42,126 nt of DNA from Bradyrhizobium sp. SRL28 (GCF_018596315.1 NZ_JAHEAG010000044.1:1-42126); one strand, 5' to 3'; numbered from the stretch's first letter, positions 7,709 through 16,393 are shown. Notes: a model not told the origin generated them from the letters alone. Translations and numbers: made by a program.

Positions 7709-9439
7709 ATGAAGTCACGCTCGTTTCAGCGAACGGGCTGGACACGGAGTTTTCCTCCGTTGACCTGGCTTGGCGAATATGAGCCGTCCTGGTTGCGCCA
7801 TGATGCGATCGCGGGCGTGACGCTCGCCGCCTATGCTATCCCGGTGTCACTGGCCTATGCGGGCCTTGCCGGGCTGCCGCCTCAGGTCGGCATTTACGGC
7901 TATATGCTTGGCGGCTTGGGCTATGCACTCCTTGGGTCGTCGCGTCAGCTTGCGGTCGGCCCGACCTCCGCAATCTCGCTCATGATCGCCGGGAGCGTCG
8001 GGGCGCTCGCCGGAGGGGATGCGATACGCTTCGCACAGATCGCGAGCCTTTCGGCATTCGCGGTGGCGGTGCTTTGCCTGATCGCCTGGCTCTTCAAGCT
8101 CAGCATTCTCGTCCGTCTGGTCAGCGACAGCATCCTCGTCGGCTTCAAGGCAGGGGCCGGCCTCACAATCATAATGAGTCAGTTACCGAGCCTGTTCGGC
8201 GTGGCCGGTGGCGGCCACAACTTCTTCGACCGGGCAATCCGGCTTGCGGCTCAGGTCGGCGATACCAACCTGCTCGTATTGGGAATCGGAGTCGCGGCGA
8301 TCCTGCTCTTGCTCGTCGGTGAACGGTTTCTATCGGGCAGGCCGGTCGGACTCGCTGTGGTGGCGCTGTCGATCCTCATGGCAACCTTGTTCGGCCTGCC
8401 GGCATTGGGCGTACCCGTTACCGGGAACATTCCGGAGGGATTGCCGGCTTTCGAGGTGCCTACTTTCGGGATGCTGGAATTCCATGAGTTATTTCCAATA
8501 GCGGCCGGATGTGTGCTGCTGGCCTATATAGAAGGTGTTTCGGCGGCCCGGAGTTTTGCAGCCAAGCATGGATATAGCCTCGATGTCCGGCAGGAATTTC
8601 TGGGGCTTGGGGCCGCAAATCTCGCAGTTGCGTTTGGCCATGGCTATCCGGTGGCCGGCGGGTTGTCGCAGTCCGCGGTCAATGACGGGGCGGGAGCGCG
8701 CACGTCCCTGGCATTGGTGGTTTGCTCGTTTGCCCTCGCGCTCTGCCTGCTCTTCTTTACGGGGTTGCTGACCAACCTTCCCAAGGCAGTGTTGGCTGGT
8801 ATTGTCTTTGTTGCCGTTTACAAGCTGGTCGACATTCGCGCGCTGCTTCGCATGTGGAGGGTAAGCCGCATCGACTTCTATGCGGCGGTTATCGCGCTCG
8901 TGTCAGTGCTGTTGCTTGGGATCCTCCAGGGCGTCCTGCTTGCTGCCCTCGCGTCCATCTTCCTGCTGCTTGGCCGGGCATCGAATCCCAACATTGCGTT
9001 CCTCGGGCGGCTTCCTGGAACGGGCCGCTATTCCGACAGCGCCAGGCACGAGGGCGTCGAGCCGCTGGTCGGTGTCATCGCGTTCCGACCCGAAGCCTCG
9101 CTGCTCTACATCAATGCCGAGACGATTCTGGAAGCGGTCTTGAGGGCGCTACGAAAATCGCCTGACATCCGGCTGGTGGCCTGCGATCTCTCGGCATCCC
9201 CCTACATCGATCTCGCCGGGGCGCGGATGCTGCTCGATCTCCATGAAGAGCTGGCGTCGCGTCATGTAGCGCTCTGCATCGTCGGCGCCCATGCGCAGTT
9301 GCGTGACTTGCTGCGGGCAGAAGGGTTGGCGGAGAAGACGGACAGCAGCGAATGGCTCCGCACCCTCGACAGCGTGCTGGGCGAGGGCAATGCCAGGGAG
9401 CGATCAGGTCTTCGTGAGGAACGGCTGCCCGGACCGTGA
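7709..9439 (+). CDS. SulP-family anion transporter with STAS domain
   Basis: A 576-residue inner-membrane transporter of the SLC26/SulP family. The hydrophobic part (about 25-430) begins PLTWLGEYEPSWLRHD and carries the family stretch LAYAGLAGLPPQVGIYGYM near the N-terminus. The C-terminal 110 residues form a STAS domain with SLLYINAETI and the LVACDLSASPYIDLAGARML core. Members move sulfate, bicarbonate, dicarboxylates or other anions; the substrate cannot be fixed here. The frame is open from 7571, but that codon lies upstream of the start site predicted from the FixK box. The ATG at 7709 has GAGGA before it and gives a normal N-terminus; 7628 is an alternative. Confidence 0.88.
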   Translation: MKSRSFQRTGWTRSFPPLTWLGEYEPSWLRHDAIAGVTLAAYAIPVSLAYAGLAGLPPQVGIYGYMLGGLGYALLGSSRQLAVGPTSAISLMIAGSVGALAGGDAIRFAQIASLSAFAVAVLCLIAWLFKLSILVRLVSDSILVGFKAGAGLTIIMSQLPSLFGVAGGGHNFFDRAIRLAAQVGDTNLLVLGIGVAAILLLLVGERFLSGRPVGLAVVALSILMATLFGLPALGVPVTGNIPEGLPAFEVPTFGMLEFHELFPIAAGCVLLAYIEGVSAARSFAAKHGYSLDVRQEFLGLGAANLAVAFGHGYPVAGGLSQSAVNDGAGARTSLALVVCSFALALCLLFFTGLLTNLPKAVLAGIVFVAVYKLVDIRALLRMWRVSRIDFYAAVIALVSVLLLGILQGVLLAALASIFLLLGRASNPNIAFLGRLPGTGRYSDSARHEGVEPLVGVIAFRPEASLLYINAETILEAVLRALRKSPDIRLVACDLSASPYIDLAGARMLLDLHEELASRHVALCIVGAHAQLRDLLRAEGLAEKTDSSEWLRTLDSVLGEGNARERSGLREERLPGP

Positions 9440-9546
9440 AATCCCGCTGATAATCGGCGACCGACAGATATCCCTCACAGCTATTGCATTGCGAAGCGCA
9501 GCATTCGCCGCCAGCTTGGCGAGTTCGTATTGAGAGAGCGCGATCC

Positions 9547-9560
9547 TTGACTTGGATCAA
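9547..9560 (+). promoter_or_regulatory. FixK/FNR-type box
   Basis: TTGACTTGGATCAA lies 138 bases before the start codon at 9698 and would give a transcript start near 9595. The only gene downstream on this strand is the small exported protein. Confidence 0.72.
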
Positions 9561-9697
9561 AGGAGCGGGCGGGCAGGGGGGCACGATCCGACGAGCCATC
9601 ACCTATGCCGTGTCCGGCATTCTGCTCACCGTACTTCGCCTTGCTCCTAGCCCAATAGGTGGTCGTCGCATCGCGTCTCTTCAGAGGAAAAAACGTC

Positions 9698-10135
9698 ATG
9701 AGAAAATCTGCCATAAGCGTTGCCCTGGTTGCCTTGCTCGTGGGCGTGGCTGGCATCAGTACGCCATCCCGAGCTGAAACCGGCCAGGTTGCAGTCGTCT
9801 TCACCAAGGGCGGCTTCATCATCGGAGTCGGTGGTGGCGAGGGTGTGCTGGTCCTTCGTGGCAAGCGATATCCCTTCACCGTATCGGGCATGAGCGTGGG
9901 CTTCACGATCGGCGCCTCCACCACCAAGTTTGTCGGCCGTGCGCTCAATCTGAAGGGGCCGGCTTCAATTGAAGGCTCCTATGCCGTGGTCGGAGCTGGA
10001 GGTGCCGTCGTCGGCGGAGCCGGAGGTGTGCAACTGCAAAACGCCAATGGTGTGCTCTTGCAGCTCAGCGGTCCCAGAGTCGGCGCCGAAGTGTCTGCCG
10101 CCGTCGGTGGGGTCACGATACGGTTGAAGGGTTGA
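9698..10135 (+). CDS. exported glycine-rich protein, paralogue of the 16410 gene
   Basis: A 145-residue protein with a clear signal peptide (VALVALLVGVAGISTPSRA). The mature part is rich in Gly, Val and Ala in alternating beta-strand-like patterns, including RYPFTVSGMSVGFTIGAS and two GGAGG loops. I do not recognise a named domain; it distantly recalls DUF1134-type envelope proteins. The gene at 16410 has the same layout and shares YPF.VSG.S.G.T.GAS, so the two are paralogues. The ATG at 9698 follows AGAGGA. A FixK box stands upstream and a strong hairpin follows, so it appears to be a one-gene unit. Confidence 0.75.
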   Translation: MRKSAISVALVALLVGVAGISTPSRAETGQVAVVFTKGGFIIGVGGGEGVLVLRGKRYPFTVSGMSVGFTIGASTTKFVGRALNLKGPASIEGSYAVVGAGGAVVGGAGGVQLQNANGVLLQLSGPRVGAEVSAAVGGVTIRLKG

Positions 10136-10153
10136 AGTAAGCGGGAGGCGACG

Positions 10154-10175
10154 GGGCCGCGGAGTTGCGCGGCCC
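10154..10175. terminator. bidirectional terminator hairpin
   Basis: GGGCCGCG pairs with CGCGGCCC across 6 bases, followed by GATTT on the plus strand. It sits between the convergent 9698 and PPK2 genes and could end both transcripts. Confidence 0.6.
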
Positions 10176-10183
10176 GATTTGCT

Positions 10184-10984
10184 TCAGTACCGCTCTTCGA
10201 CGAACTTCATCCGGCGCAGGCTGGCCTGATCGTCGTAGCGGCCTTTGCTGGATCGCTTCGGCAGCTTGACCTTTTCTCGCGCGATCTTCTTGTACGGGAT
10301 CGTTTCGAGGATATGCGAGATGACGTTGAGCCGTGCCCGTCGCTTGTCGTCGGAGCGGATCAGCCGCCACGGCGCATGCTTCGTGTCGGTTGCCTCGAAC
10401 ATCATGTCGCGTGCTCGCGAGTAGTCGTACCAGCGCCCGAACGACTCGGTGTCCATCGGGCTTAGCTTCCACTGTCGCAGAGGATCCTCGATGCGTGCCT
10501 TGAAACGGGCTTCCTGCTCCTCCATCCCAACCTCGAGCCACAGCTTTATGAGGATGATGCCGGCATCGACGGCGAATTTCTCGACCAACGGGCACAACTC
10601 GAGGAAACGCTTGTGTTCGGTAGGCGAGCAGAAGCCCATCACGTATTCAACGCCGGCGCGGTTGTACCAGCTACGGTCGAAGATCACGATTTCGCCGCCG
10701 GCCGGGAATTGCTCAATATAGCGCTGCAGGAACAACTGGGATTTTTGCCGGTCGGACGGCGTGGGCAGAGCGCTGACACGGAATATCCGGGGGCTCACCT
10801 TTTCGGTCAAGGCCTTGATGGTGCCGCCCTTGCCGGCGGCGTCGCGGCCTTCGAAGATGATGATCACCTTCAGCTTCTCGGCCTTCACCCATTCCTGGAG
10901 ATGGCAAAGCTCGACCTGGAGCTTCCCTAGCTTTTTCTCGTAATCCTTGCGCTTCATTCCTTCCGCGGGCTCGTCGGCTGACAT
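10184..10984 (-). CDS. ppk2: polyphosphate kinase 2 (PPK2)
   Basis: About 266 residues, the usual length of one-domain PPK2 enzymes, which transfer phosphate between polyphosphate and nucleoside di- or monophosphates. The P-loop GRDAAGKGG is at about 46-54, the lid-region arginine is in RVSALPTPSD, and the Walker B-like DRSWYNRAGVE is intact. The C-terminal WRLIRSDDKRRARLNVI stretch is typical. The start is open: ATG at 10984 or a TTG at 11044 that would overlap the upstream gene by 17 bases. It follows the 11028 gene on the same strand, so translation is probably coupled. The FixK box at 11555 lies upstream of the pair. Making ATP or GTP from polyphosphate would suit energy-limited anoxic cells, by inference. 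Confidence 0.9.
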   Translation of the reverse strand: MSADEPAEGMKRKDYEKKLGKLQVELCHLQEWVKAEKLKVIIIFEGRDAAGKGGTIKALTEKVSPRIFRVSALPTPSDRQKSQLFLQRYIEQFPAGGEIVIFDRSWYNRAGVEYVMGFCSPTEHKRFLELCPLVEKFAVDAGIILIKLWLEVGMEEQEARFKARIEDPLRQWKLSPMDTESFGRWYDYSRARDMMFEATDTKHAPWRLIRSDDKRRARLNVISHILETIPYKKIAREKVKLPKRSSKGRYDDQASLRRMKFVEERY

Positions 10985-11027
10985 GCTCACCGTTCCATTG
11001 TTCAATCCATATCCGCCCGAACTGTCC

Positions 11028-11483
11028 TCAGTCTCCCCAGGCAATGGTGATGGCGATGTCGCCCGGAACGCCTCCCGGGTACTCGATGACCTGATAGCTG
11101 ATGCGATAGCCGCGCGGTTTCAGGTAGTCGGTCCAGAGCTGGAATATTTCCTTCGGAATTCCGGTCAGCGTATTTTCCCAGCCTTTCTCTTGCTGGATGA
11201 TGGCGCGGCCCTTGTCGGAGCACAGCGAGTTGGGGAACCGATAGACCTGCACTTCCGTCATTCCGTTTCGCACCGCCCGCTGGATGACGGTCGAAGCGAG
11301 CTGGATCTTCTCCTCCTCGGATTTGCCTGACGGACGGTTGAGCCGGTCGATCAGCGCACGTTTCTCAGCTTCAGCGGCCGCGGCCAGGCGCGCATATTGT
11401 TCTGCCTTTTCGGCCTCCTTGAGGGCCGCCTCTTTCTGGATCTGCTTCGCAGTGGGAATGAGATTATCGATGCTGCCAGGCAT
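11028..11483 (-). CDS. hypothetical cytoplasmic protein with N-terminal coiled coil
   Basis: A 151-residue soluble protein. Residues about 10-65 form an Ala/Glu/Lys-rich amphipathic helix (KEAEKAEQYARLAAAAEAEK). The rest is mixed alpha/beta, with a conserved-looking TEVQVYRFPNSLCSDKGRAI and RGYRISYQVIEYPGG. I do not recognise a named family. It is the first gene of the unit with PPK2 and its 3' end overlaps or abuts the kinase start, so a role with polyphosphate metabolism or the same stress is likely. The ATG at 11483 follows AGGAG (CTCAGGAGCC). The predicted transcript start from the FixK box is near 11520. Confidence 0.75.
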   Translation of the reverse strand: MPGSIDNLIPTAKQIQKEAALKEAEKAEQYARLAAAAEAEKRALIDRLNRPSGKSEEEKIQLASTVIQRAVRNGMTEVQVYRFPNSLCSDKGRAIIQQEKGWENTLTGIPKEIFQLWTDYLKPRGYRISYQVIEYPGGVPGDIAITIAWGD

Positions 11484-11554
11484 GACTGGTGGCTCCTGAG
11501 TGGTGGTTCTGCGTCTGCGTTGCCGGGAGGCTAGGTGGCGGCGACGTCGTTCCC

Positions 11555-11568
11555 TTGATCCAAATCAA
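11555..11568. promoter_or_regulatory. FixK/FNR-type box
   Basis: TTGATCCAAATCAA lies between the divergent PPK2 unit and the sensor kinase. Predicted starts at -41.5 are near 11520 (minus) and 11603 (plus), so one palindrome could serve both. Confidence 0.75.
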
Positions 11569-11731
11569 ACAATCCGCATCGGGGGTAAGCATGCAGGGCG
11601 TGGAGGCCTACGGTCGGGTCACGACGCCCTGTTGACGTCATCGTCCGACCCGGCTGAGGCGGTTGGCTGCGGTGTCGCTGGCACTGGAAATGTGCTGGAA
11701 TGCAGCCCGTTCGAACTGCCGGGGTCAGTGG

Positions 11732-13639
11732 ATGAGCGGACACGTCCCGACCGCAGCGATCAACCCGGGCTGGCCAGTCCTGGTCGCCCGTCTCTGCGTC
11801 TGCCTGGTGGTCCTGGCGACCCTACTGCCCGGACCGGCAAGCGGCGAGCCGCGCGGTGAACCCAAACGCGTGCTGATGCTGCACTCGTTCGGGCGCGACT
11901 TCCTGCCGTGGAGCGCATATGCCCGCACCATCCGAACCGAGCTCGAGCAACAGTCGCCGTGGCCCCTGGAGCTTCAGGAACACAATTTACTGTCGGCACG
12001 GTTTGACAACCCGGGACCGGAAGCTCCGTTTGTCGACTATCTACGGTCGCTTTACTCTGGCCGTCCGCCGGACATCGTGGTGAGCGTTGGCGCACCTGCG
12101 GCCCGGTTTGTTCAGAAATACCGCGCGGAGCTTTTCCCCAAAACACCCATGGTGCTGACGGCGGTCGAGCAGCGGCTGGTGAACCGGACGGATTTGACGG
12201 ATAGCGACACCGTCATTGCGGTTCACAACGATTTCTCGGCCTTTTTCGACAGCATTCTTCAGGTTCTGCCGGACACGCGGACGATTGCCGTGGTCATAGG
12301 CGCTTCGCCCCTGGAGAAATTTTGGCTGGAGGAGGTAAAGAGGGAAGTCAAACCCTTCGAAAACCGGGTCGCATTCGTCTGGTATGCCGACCTCTCCTTT
12401 GCGGAAATACTGAAGCGGGCGTCGGCGCTCCCGCCGCATACCGTTCTGTTCTGGGGCTTGATGTCGGTCGATGGGGCAGGTGTCCCCCATGAAGGCGATC
12501 TCGCCTTGCGCAACCTTCATGCGGTCGCCAACGCGCCGATCTTTTCCTTCCAGGAAGGCTTTTTCGGTCGAAGTACCGTTGGTGGACCGATGCATTCAAT
12601 CGGCGCTTCGAGCAACAAAACTGTCAATGCCGCCATCCGCATTCTGGGTGGCGAGAAGCCAGCCGATATCAAGGTGCAGCCGATCGGATTTGCATCACCG
12701 AAGTACGACTGGCGGGAGATGCAGCGCTGGGGCATCAACGAGAGCAACCTGCCCCCGGGGAGCGAAGTCTTGTTTCGTGAGCCAAGCATATGGGAAAGAT
12801 ATAGTTGGCAGATGTCGCTGATTGCGTGCGTCATCCTGATCCAGGGAGGGTTGATCGGCGGATTGCTCCACGAACGGCGCCGCCGCCGTCTCGCCGAAGT
12901 CGAATCGCGCCAACGCCTCACAGAGCTTGCACACCTCAACCGCTATTCGGCCGTCGGCGAACTGACAACCTCTATCGCGCATGAGTTAAATCAGCCACTC
13001 GGCTCAATTCTTACCAACGCCGAAACGGCCGAGCTCATGCTGAAGGGCGCTTCACCGAATCTCGAAGAACTCGGGGAAATCCTCGCTGACATCAGGCGTG
13101 ACGACCAGCGCGCCAGCGAAGTGATACGCCGGCTGCGCAGCGTGCTGAAGAAAACACCTTTTGAGATGAAACATATCGACTTGAACGAGACGGTACGGCA
13201 AGCGATCGGATTCGTCGCAGCCGTGGCCCACGGGCGCGGCATCGCACTGAAGTACGGCACGACCGCGGCCGATCTGAACGTCAAGGGCGATGCTGTTCAG
13301 CTGCAACAAGTTGTTCTGAATCTGATTATCAACGCGATGGATGCGATATCCGATGCGGAGGCAAAGGAGCGCGAAGTCAGCGTAACAACGAACCTTTCAG
13401 GCGCCAGTGCGGAAATCAGGATTAGCGACACCGGCCCCGGTATTGCGACCGGCGATCTCAAGAGCGTCTTCGATCCTTTTTTTTCGACAAAACCGCAGGG
13501 TATGGGCATGGGACTTGCGATCGTCCGCACCATCGTCGAAGCGCACCACGGACAGGTTTCTGCGGCCAATCAGTCATCCGGCGGCGCGCTTTTCACGATC
13601 AGGCTTCCGATTCCCCGCGGTCGACCAATTTCGGCCTGA
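11732..13639 (+). CDS. membrane sensor histidine kinase with periplasmic ABC-substrate-binding-like domain
   Basis: About 635 residues. The order is: N-terminal signal or anchor (WPVLVARLCVCLVVLATLL); a periplasmic domain of about 320 residues with the look of the ABC_sub_bind family (KRVLMLHSFGRDF, ILGGEKPADI); one transmembrane helix (LIACVILIQGGLIGGLL); HisKA with His417 in SIAHELNQPLGS; and HATPase_c with the N box NLIINAMDAI, G1 DTGPGI, F box FDPFFSTK and G2 GMGMGLAI. All catalytic boxes are intact. No response regulator is adjacent. The FixJ-like proteins at 4734 and 5543 are possible partners. ATG 11732 is preferred over 11663 because it directly precedes the signal sequence; neither has a strong ribosome site. 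Confidence 0.85.
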   Translation: MSGHVPTAAINPGWPVLVARLCVCLVVLATLLPGPASGEPRGEPKRVLMLHSFGRDFLPWSAYARTIRTELEQQSPWPLELQEHNLLSARFDNPGPEAPFVDYLRSLYSGRPPDIVVSVGAPAARFVQKYRAELFPKTPMVLTAVEQRLVNRTDLTDSDTVIAVHNDFSAFFDSILQVLPDTRTIAVVIGASPLEKFWLEEVKREVKPFENRVAFVWYADLSFAEILKRASALPPHTVLFWGLMSVDGAGVPHEGDLALRNLHAVANAPIFSFQEGFFGRSTVGGPMHSIGASSNKTVNAAIRILGGEKPADIKVQPIGFASPKYDWREMQRWGINESNLPPGSEVLFREPSIWERYSWQMSLIACVILIQGGLIGGLLHERRRRRLAEVESRQRLTELAHLNRYSAVGELTTSIAHELNQPLGSILTNAETAELMLKGASPNLEELGEILADIRRDDQRASEVIRRLRSVLKKTPFEMKHIDLNETVRQAIGFVAAVAHGRGIALKYGTTAADLNVKGDAVQLQQVVLNLIINAMDAISDAEAKEREVSVTTNLSGASAEIRISDTGPGIATGDLKSVFDPFFSTKPQGMGMGLAIVRTIVEAHHGQVSAANQSSGGALFTIRLPIPRGRPISA

Positions 13640-13692
13640 TACACGCGGCCACGCTGCTCTTGCGCCGCAGCAATGCGGTGCCGTTGGTTTCC

Positions 13693-13706
13693 TTGATCTT
13701 TGTCAA
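13693..13706 (+). promoter_or_regulatory. FixK/FNR-type box
   Basis: TTGATCTTTGTCAA lies 54 bases before the ATG at 13761. It predicts a start near 13741, leaving a leader of about 20 bases that contains a perfect AAGGAGG ribosome site. Confidence 0.75.
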
Positions 13707-13760
13707 AGAACGACCTGGCCTCGGTCCGATGCTTGCCGCGATGAGCCCAAGGAGGGTGTG

Positions 13761-15467
13761 ATGTTCCGCTGCGGCAAGACCTTGTTCGCGCTCGCGCTGG
13801 TGATGGCGATCCCGGTCGCCGTCGCGGCCCAAACGGCCGACAATCCGCCTGCTCCCCCCAGTAGTCCGGCACAACCGGCGAGCCAACCGCCGCCGAGTGC
13901 AGAGCTATTGAAGCCCGAGCAGCTGGAGGCGCTGGTTGCGCCGATTGCGCTCTATCCCGACGAATTGCTCGCGAATGTGCTGGCAGCGTCGACCTATCCG
14001 CTCGAGGTGGTGCAGGCCGATCGCTGGCTGAAAGCAAACAAGACCTTGAAGGGCGATGCGTTGAAGAAGGAGGTCGAGAAGCAGTCCTGGGACAACAGCG
14101 TCAAGGCGCTCGCCAGCACCGCAGATGTCGTAACGATGATGAGCGACAAGGTCGACTGGACCAAGAGCCTCGGCGATGCCGTGCTCGCGCAGCAGCCGGA
14201 CGTGATGGACGCGATCCAGCGCCTGCGTTCCAAGGCTTATGACAACAAGAAGCTGGTCACCACCAAGCAGCAGAAGGTCAGCGTTCAGACACAGGAAAAC
14301 AAGCAGGCAATCGTCATCGAGCAGGCCGATCCCAATACGATGTACGTGCCGTACTACGATCCGGCGACCGTTTATGGAGCCTGGCCTTACGCGGAATATC
14401 CACCCTATTACTTCGGCTACCCGTCCTATATCGGCGCCGGGGTGATCGCGGCGGGTCTCGCCTTCGGTACCGCCTGGGCGATCGGGCGCTGGGGCAATTA
14501 CTGGGGCGGTGGATTCAACTGGGGCAATCGCAACGTCTATGTCAACCACTTCAACAGGACGACCAACATCGGGAATACCTGGCAGCACAATCCCGCGCAT
14601 CGTCAGGGCGTTCGATACAACAACGTCAACGTTCAGCAGCGCTTCGGCAACAACAACCTGAAGGCCGGCGCCTCCAATCGGATGGATTTCCGTGGCCGCG
14701 ACGGGCAGCAGGTGCTTCGTCCCGGACAGGATCGACCGGGCGTTGCCGATCGCGCTGGCGATCGTGCAGGTGATCGCGTCGGCGATCGGGCAGGGGACCG
14801 CGGTGGCGATCGTGTCGGGGATCGTGGCGGCGATCGGCCGAGCACGGCGGATCGTGCCAAAGGCGGTGGCGATCGCGCCAAAGCCGGCGGCGGAGATCGC
14901 GGCAAGGCAGGCGCCAAGGGTGGCGGTGATCGCGCGAAGGCCGCCAATCGTGGCGGCAGCGCCGCGCGCGGTAGCGGTAGTCGCGGTTCCGCCATGAACG
15001 TGTCGTCGGGCAGGGCTGCTGCTGCGCAATCGGCCCGCGGCCGGGCAAGCATGGCGAGCATGGGTCCGCGCGGCGGAGGTGCTCCGAGTTTCGCCGGACG
15101 TGGTGGAGGCGGTGCGGCATTTGCCGGTGGAGGAGGTGGCTTCCGCGGCGGCGGAGGTGGCGGCGGCTTCCGTGGTGGTGGCGGCGGCGGACGGCGCTCC
15201 GACATCGAACTGAAGCATGATGTTGTCCTGCTCGGTCATCTCGTCAACGGTCTCGGCTACTACCGCTTCAGCTATCTCGGCAGCAGCAAGCCCTATGTCG
15301 GCGTGATCGCGCAGGAAGTGCAGAGCCTGGTGCCGGAAGCCGTGACCCGCGGTCGCGACGGGTATCTCCGGGTTTATTACGAACAGTTGGGATTGAAGCT
15401 CCGCACCTACAGCGACTGGCTTGCCGGCGGCGCAAAGATCCCCACGCGACCGGAGATCTTGCCATGA
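13761..15467 (+). CDS. exported DUF3300 protein with S74-type intramolecular-chaperone-like C-terminus
   Basis: A 568-residue exported protein. A signal peptide (LFALALVMAIPVAVAAQ) is followed by a Pro-rich linker and then DUF3300 from about residue 50: LEALVAPIALYPDELLANVL, AASTYPLEVVQADRWL and the MYVPYYDPATVYG segment. Next come a short hydrophobic Gly/Trp stretch, a run of (A/V/G)GDR repeats, a Gly/Arg/Ala-rich region, and a C-terminal 85-residue domain. That domain reads SDIELKHDV, LGYYRFSY, YVGVIAQEVQSLVPEAV, DGYLRVYYEQLGLKL, closely matching the S74 chaperone domain of phage tail spikes. Its Ser480 and Lys485 have the spacing of the self-cleaving dyad. AAGGAGG precedes the ATG. The 3' end overlaps the DUF2950 start by ATGA. 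The biochemical role of DUF3300 is not known to me. Confidence 0.88.
   Translation: MFRCGKTLFALALVMAIPVAVAAQTADNPPAPPSSPAQPASQPPPSAELLKPEQLEALVAPIALYPDELLANVLAASTYPLEVVQADRWLKANKTLKGDALKKEVEKQSWDNSVKALASTADVVTMMSDKVDWTKSLGDAVLAQQPDVMDAIQRLRSKAYDNKKLVTTKQQKVSVQTQENKQAIVIEQADPNTMYVPYYDPATVYGAWPYAEYPPYYFGYPSYIGAGVIAAGLAFGTAWAIGRWGNYWGGGFNWGNRNVYVNHFNRTTNIGNTWQHNPAHRQGVRYNNVNVQQRFGNNNLKAGASNRMDFRGRDGQQVLRPGQDRPGVADRAGDRAGDRVGDRAGDRGGDRVGDRGGDRPSTADRAKGGGDRAKAGGGDRGKAGAKGGGDRAKAANRGGSAARGSGSRGSAMNVSSGRAAAAQSARGRASMASMGPRGGGAPSFAGRGGGGAAFAGGGGGFRGGGGGGGFRGGGGGGRRSDIELKHDVVLLGHLVNGLGYYRFSYLGSSKPYVGVIAQEVQSLVPEAVTRGRDGYLRVYYEQLGLKLRTYSDWLAGGAKIPTRPEILP
14742..14840 (+). repeat. GDR tripeptide-repeat coding region
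   Basis: About eight imperfect 12-base units of the type GCN-GGN-GAT-CGN encode (R/D)-A/V/G-G-D-R repeats inside the DUF3300 protein. The units vary in sequence, have no spacers, and stay in frame, so this is a coding repeat and not a CRISPR array. Confidence 0.8.
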
Positions 15468-16393
15468 TCATGCTCAATTCGCTCCGTCGCACGGCTTCGG
15501 TGGGCCTCGGTGCAATCGTGGCAGTGGCGCTGCTGACCACGGCGTCCCAGGCGCAGCAGGCCTATCCCTCGCCGGAGGACGCTGCGGCGGCGCTGGCTGC
15601 CGCGGTCAAGACCGGGACGAGGAGCACCATTCTAAAGGTCCTCGGCAAGGATGCCGCGGACATCATCGAGTCCGGCGATGACGTTGCCGATGCCGAAATG
15701 CGCCAGCGTTTCCTGTCCGCCTATGACGCCAAACATTCCATCAAGGCCGAGGAAAACAAGAAGGCCACGCTCATCCTCGGCGCGGACGATTTTCCGTTCC
15801 CGATTCCGCTGGTGAACAACAGGACTGGCTGGGAGTTCGACCCGGCTGCCGGGCGTCTCGAGATTCTGTATCGTCGCATCGGACGCAATGAACTGGACGC
15901 TGTTCAAACCTCGCTGGCTTATGTCGATGCCCAGAACGAATACGCCGAAAAGGATCGTACTGGCGAGGGAGTGGGGACCTACGCACAACGCATCGTCAGT
16001 AGCCCGGGCAAGAAGGATGGGCTGTTCTGGCGCGACGATCGCGACCCGAGCCCGCTTGGCGAATTGGCGGCCCAAGCATCGGCCGAAGGGTACAAGGTCG
16101 GAGAGCAGGCGACGCCCTATCATGGCTATTATTATCGAATTTTGAACGGCCAGGGATCCAACGCGCCGGGCGGAGCTTTGAACTACGTCGTCAAGGGGAA
16201 GATGATCGGCGGCTTCGGGCTGATCGCATACCCCGCCGAGTACGGAAATTCCGGCGTCATGACCTTCATGGTCAATCATGCCGGTACCGTCTACCAGAAG
16301 GATCTTGGAAAGCGGACCGAGAGCATCGCCAAGCGCATTTACTCGTTCGATCCGGATCAGACCTGGAAGAAGGTCGATGTGGCGGCCCCTTGA
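15464..16393 (+). CDS. exported DUF2950 protein
   Basis: A 309-residue protein with a signal peptide (LGAIVAVALLTTASQAQQ). The mature part matches the DUF2950 family: an N-terminal ALAAAVKTGTRSTILKVLGKD segment, KKATLILGADDFPFPIPLV, the GTYAQRIVSSPGKKDGLFW region, and the C-terminal GYYYRILNGQG, NSGVMTFMVNHAGTVYQKDLG and FDPDQTWKKVD blocks. The function is unknown; these proteins are periplasmic or envelope-associated and are often encoded beside DUF3300, as here. Its ATG overlaps the stop of the DUF3300 gene by ATGA, so translation is coupled. It belongs to the operon below the FixK box at 13693. Confidence 0.88.
   Translation: MIMLNSLRRTASVGLGAIVAVALLTTASQAQQAYPSPEDAAAALAAAVKTGTRSTILKVLGKDAADIIESGDDVADAEMRQRFLSAYDAKHSIKAEENKKATLILGADDFPFPIPLVNNRTGWEFDPAAGRLEILYRRIGRNELDAVQTSLAYVDAQNEYAEKDRTGEGVGTYAQRIVSSPGKKDGLFWRDDRDPSPLGELAAQASAEGYKVGEQATPYHGYYYRILNGQGSNAPGGALNYVVKGKMIGGFGLIAYPAEYGNSGVMTFMVNHAGTVYQKDLGKRTESIAKRIYSFDPDQTWKKVDVAAP

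Noticed and set aside
14742..14840. tandem repeat that might suggest a CRISPR array
   Set aside because: The units are 12 bases, contiguous without spacers, in frame, and encode GDR repeats. No cas genes are in the window.
13905..15239. 444-codon minus-strand open frame opposite the DUF3300 gene
   Set aside because: It is antisense to a gene with signal peptide, known domains and a perfect ribosome site; its Ala/Thr/Ile-rich product mirrors the repeats on the other strand.
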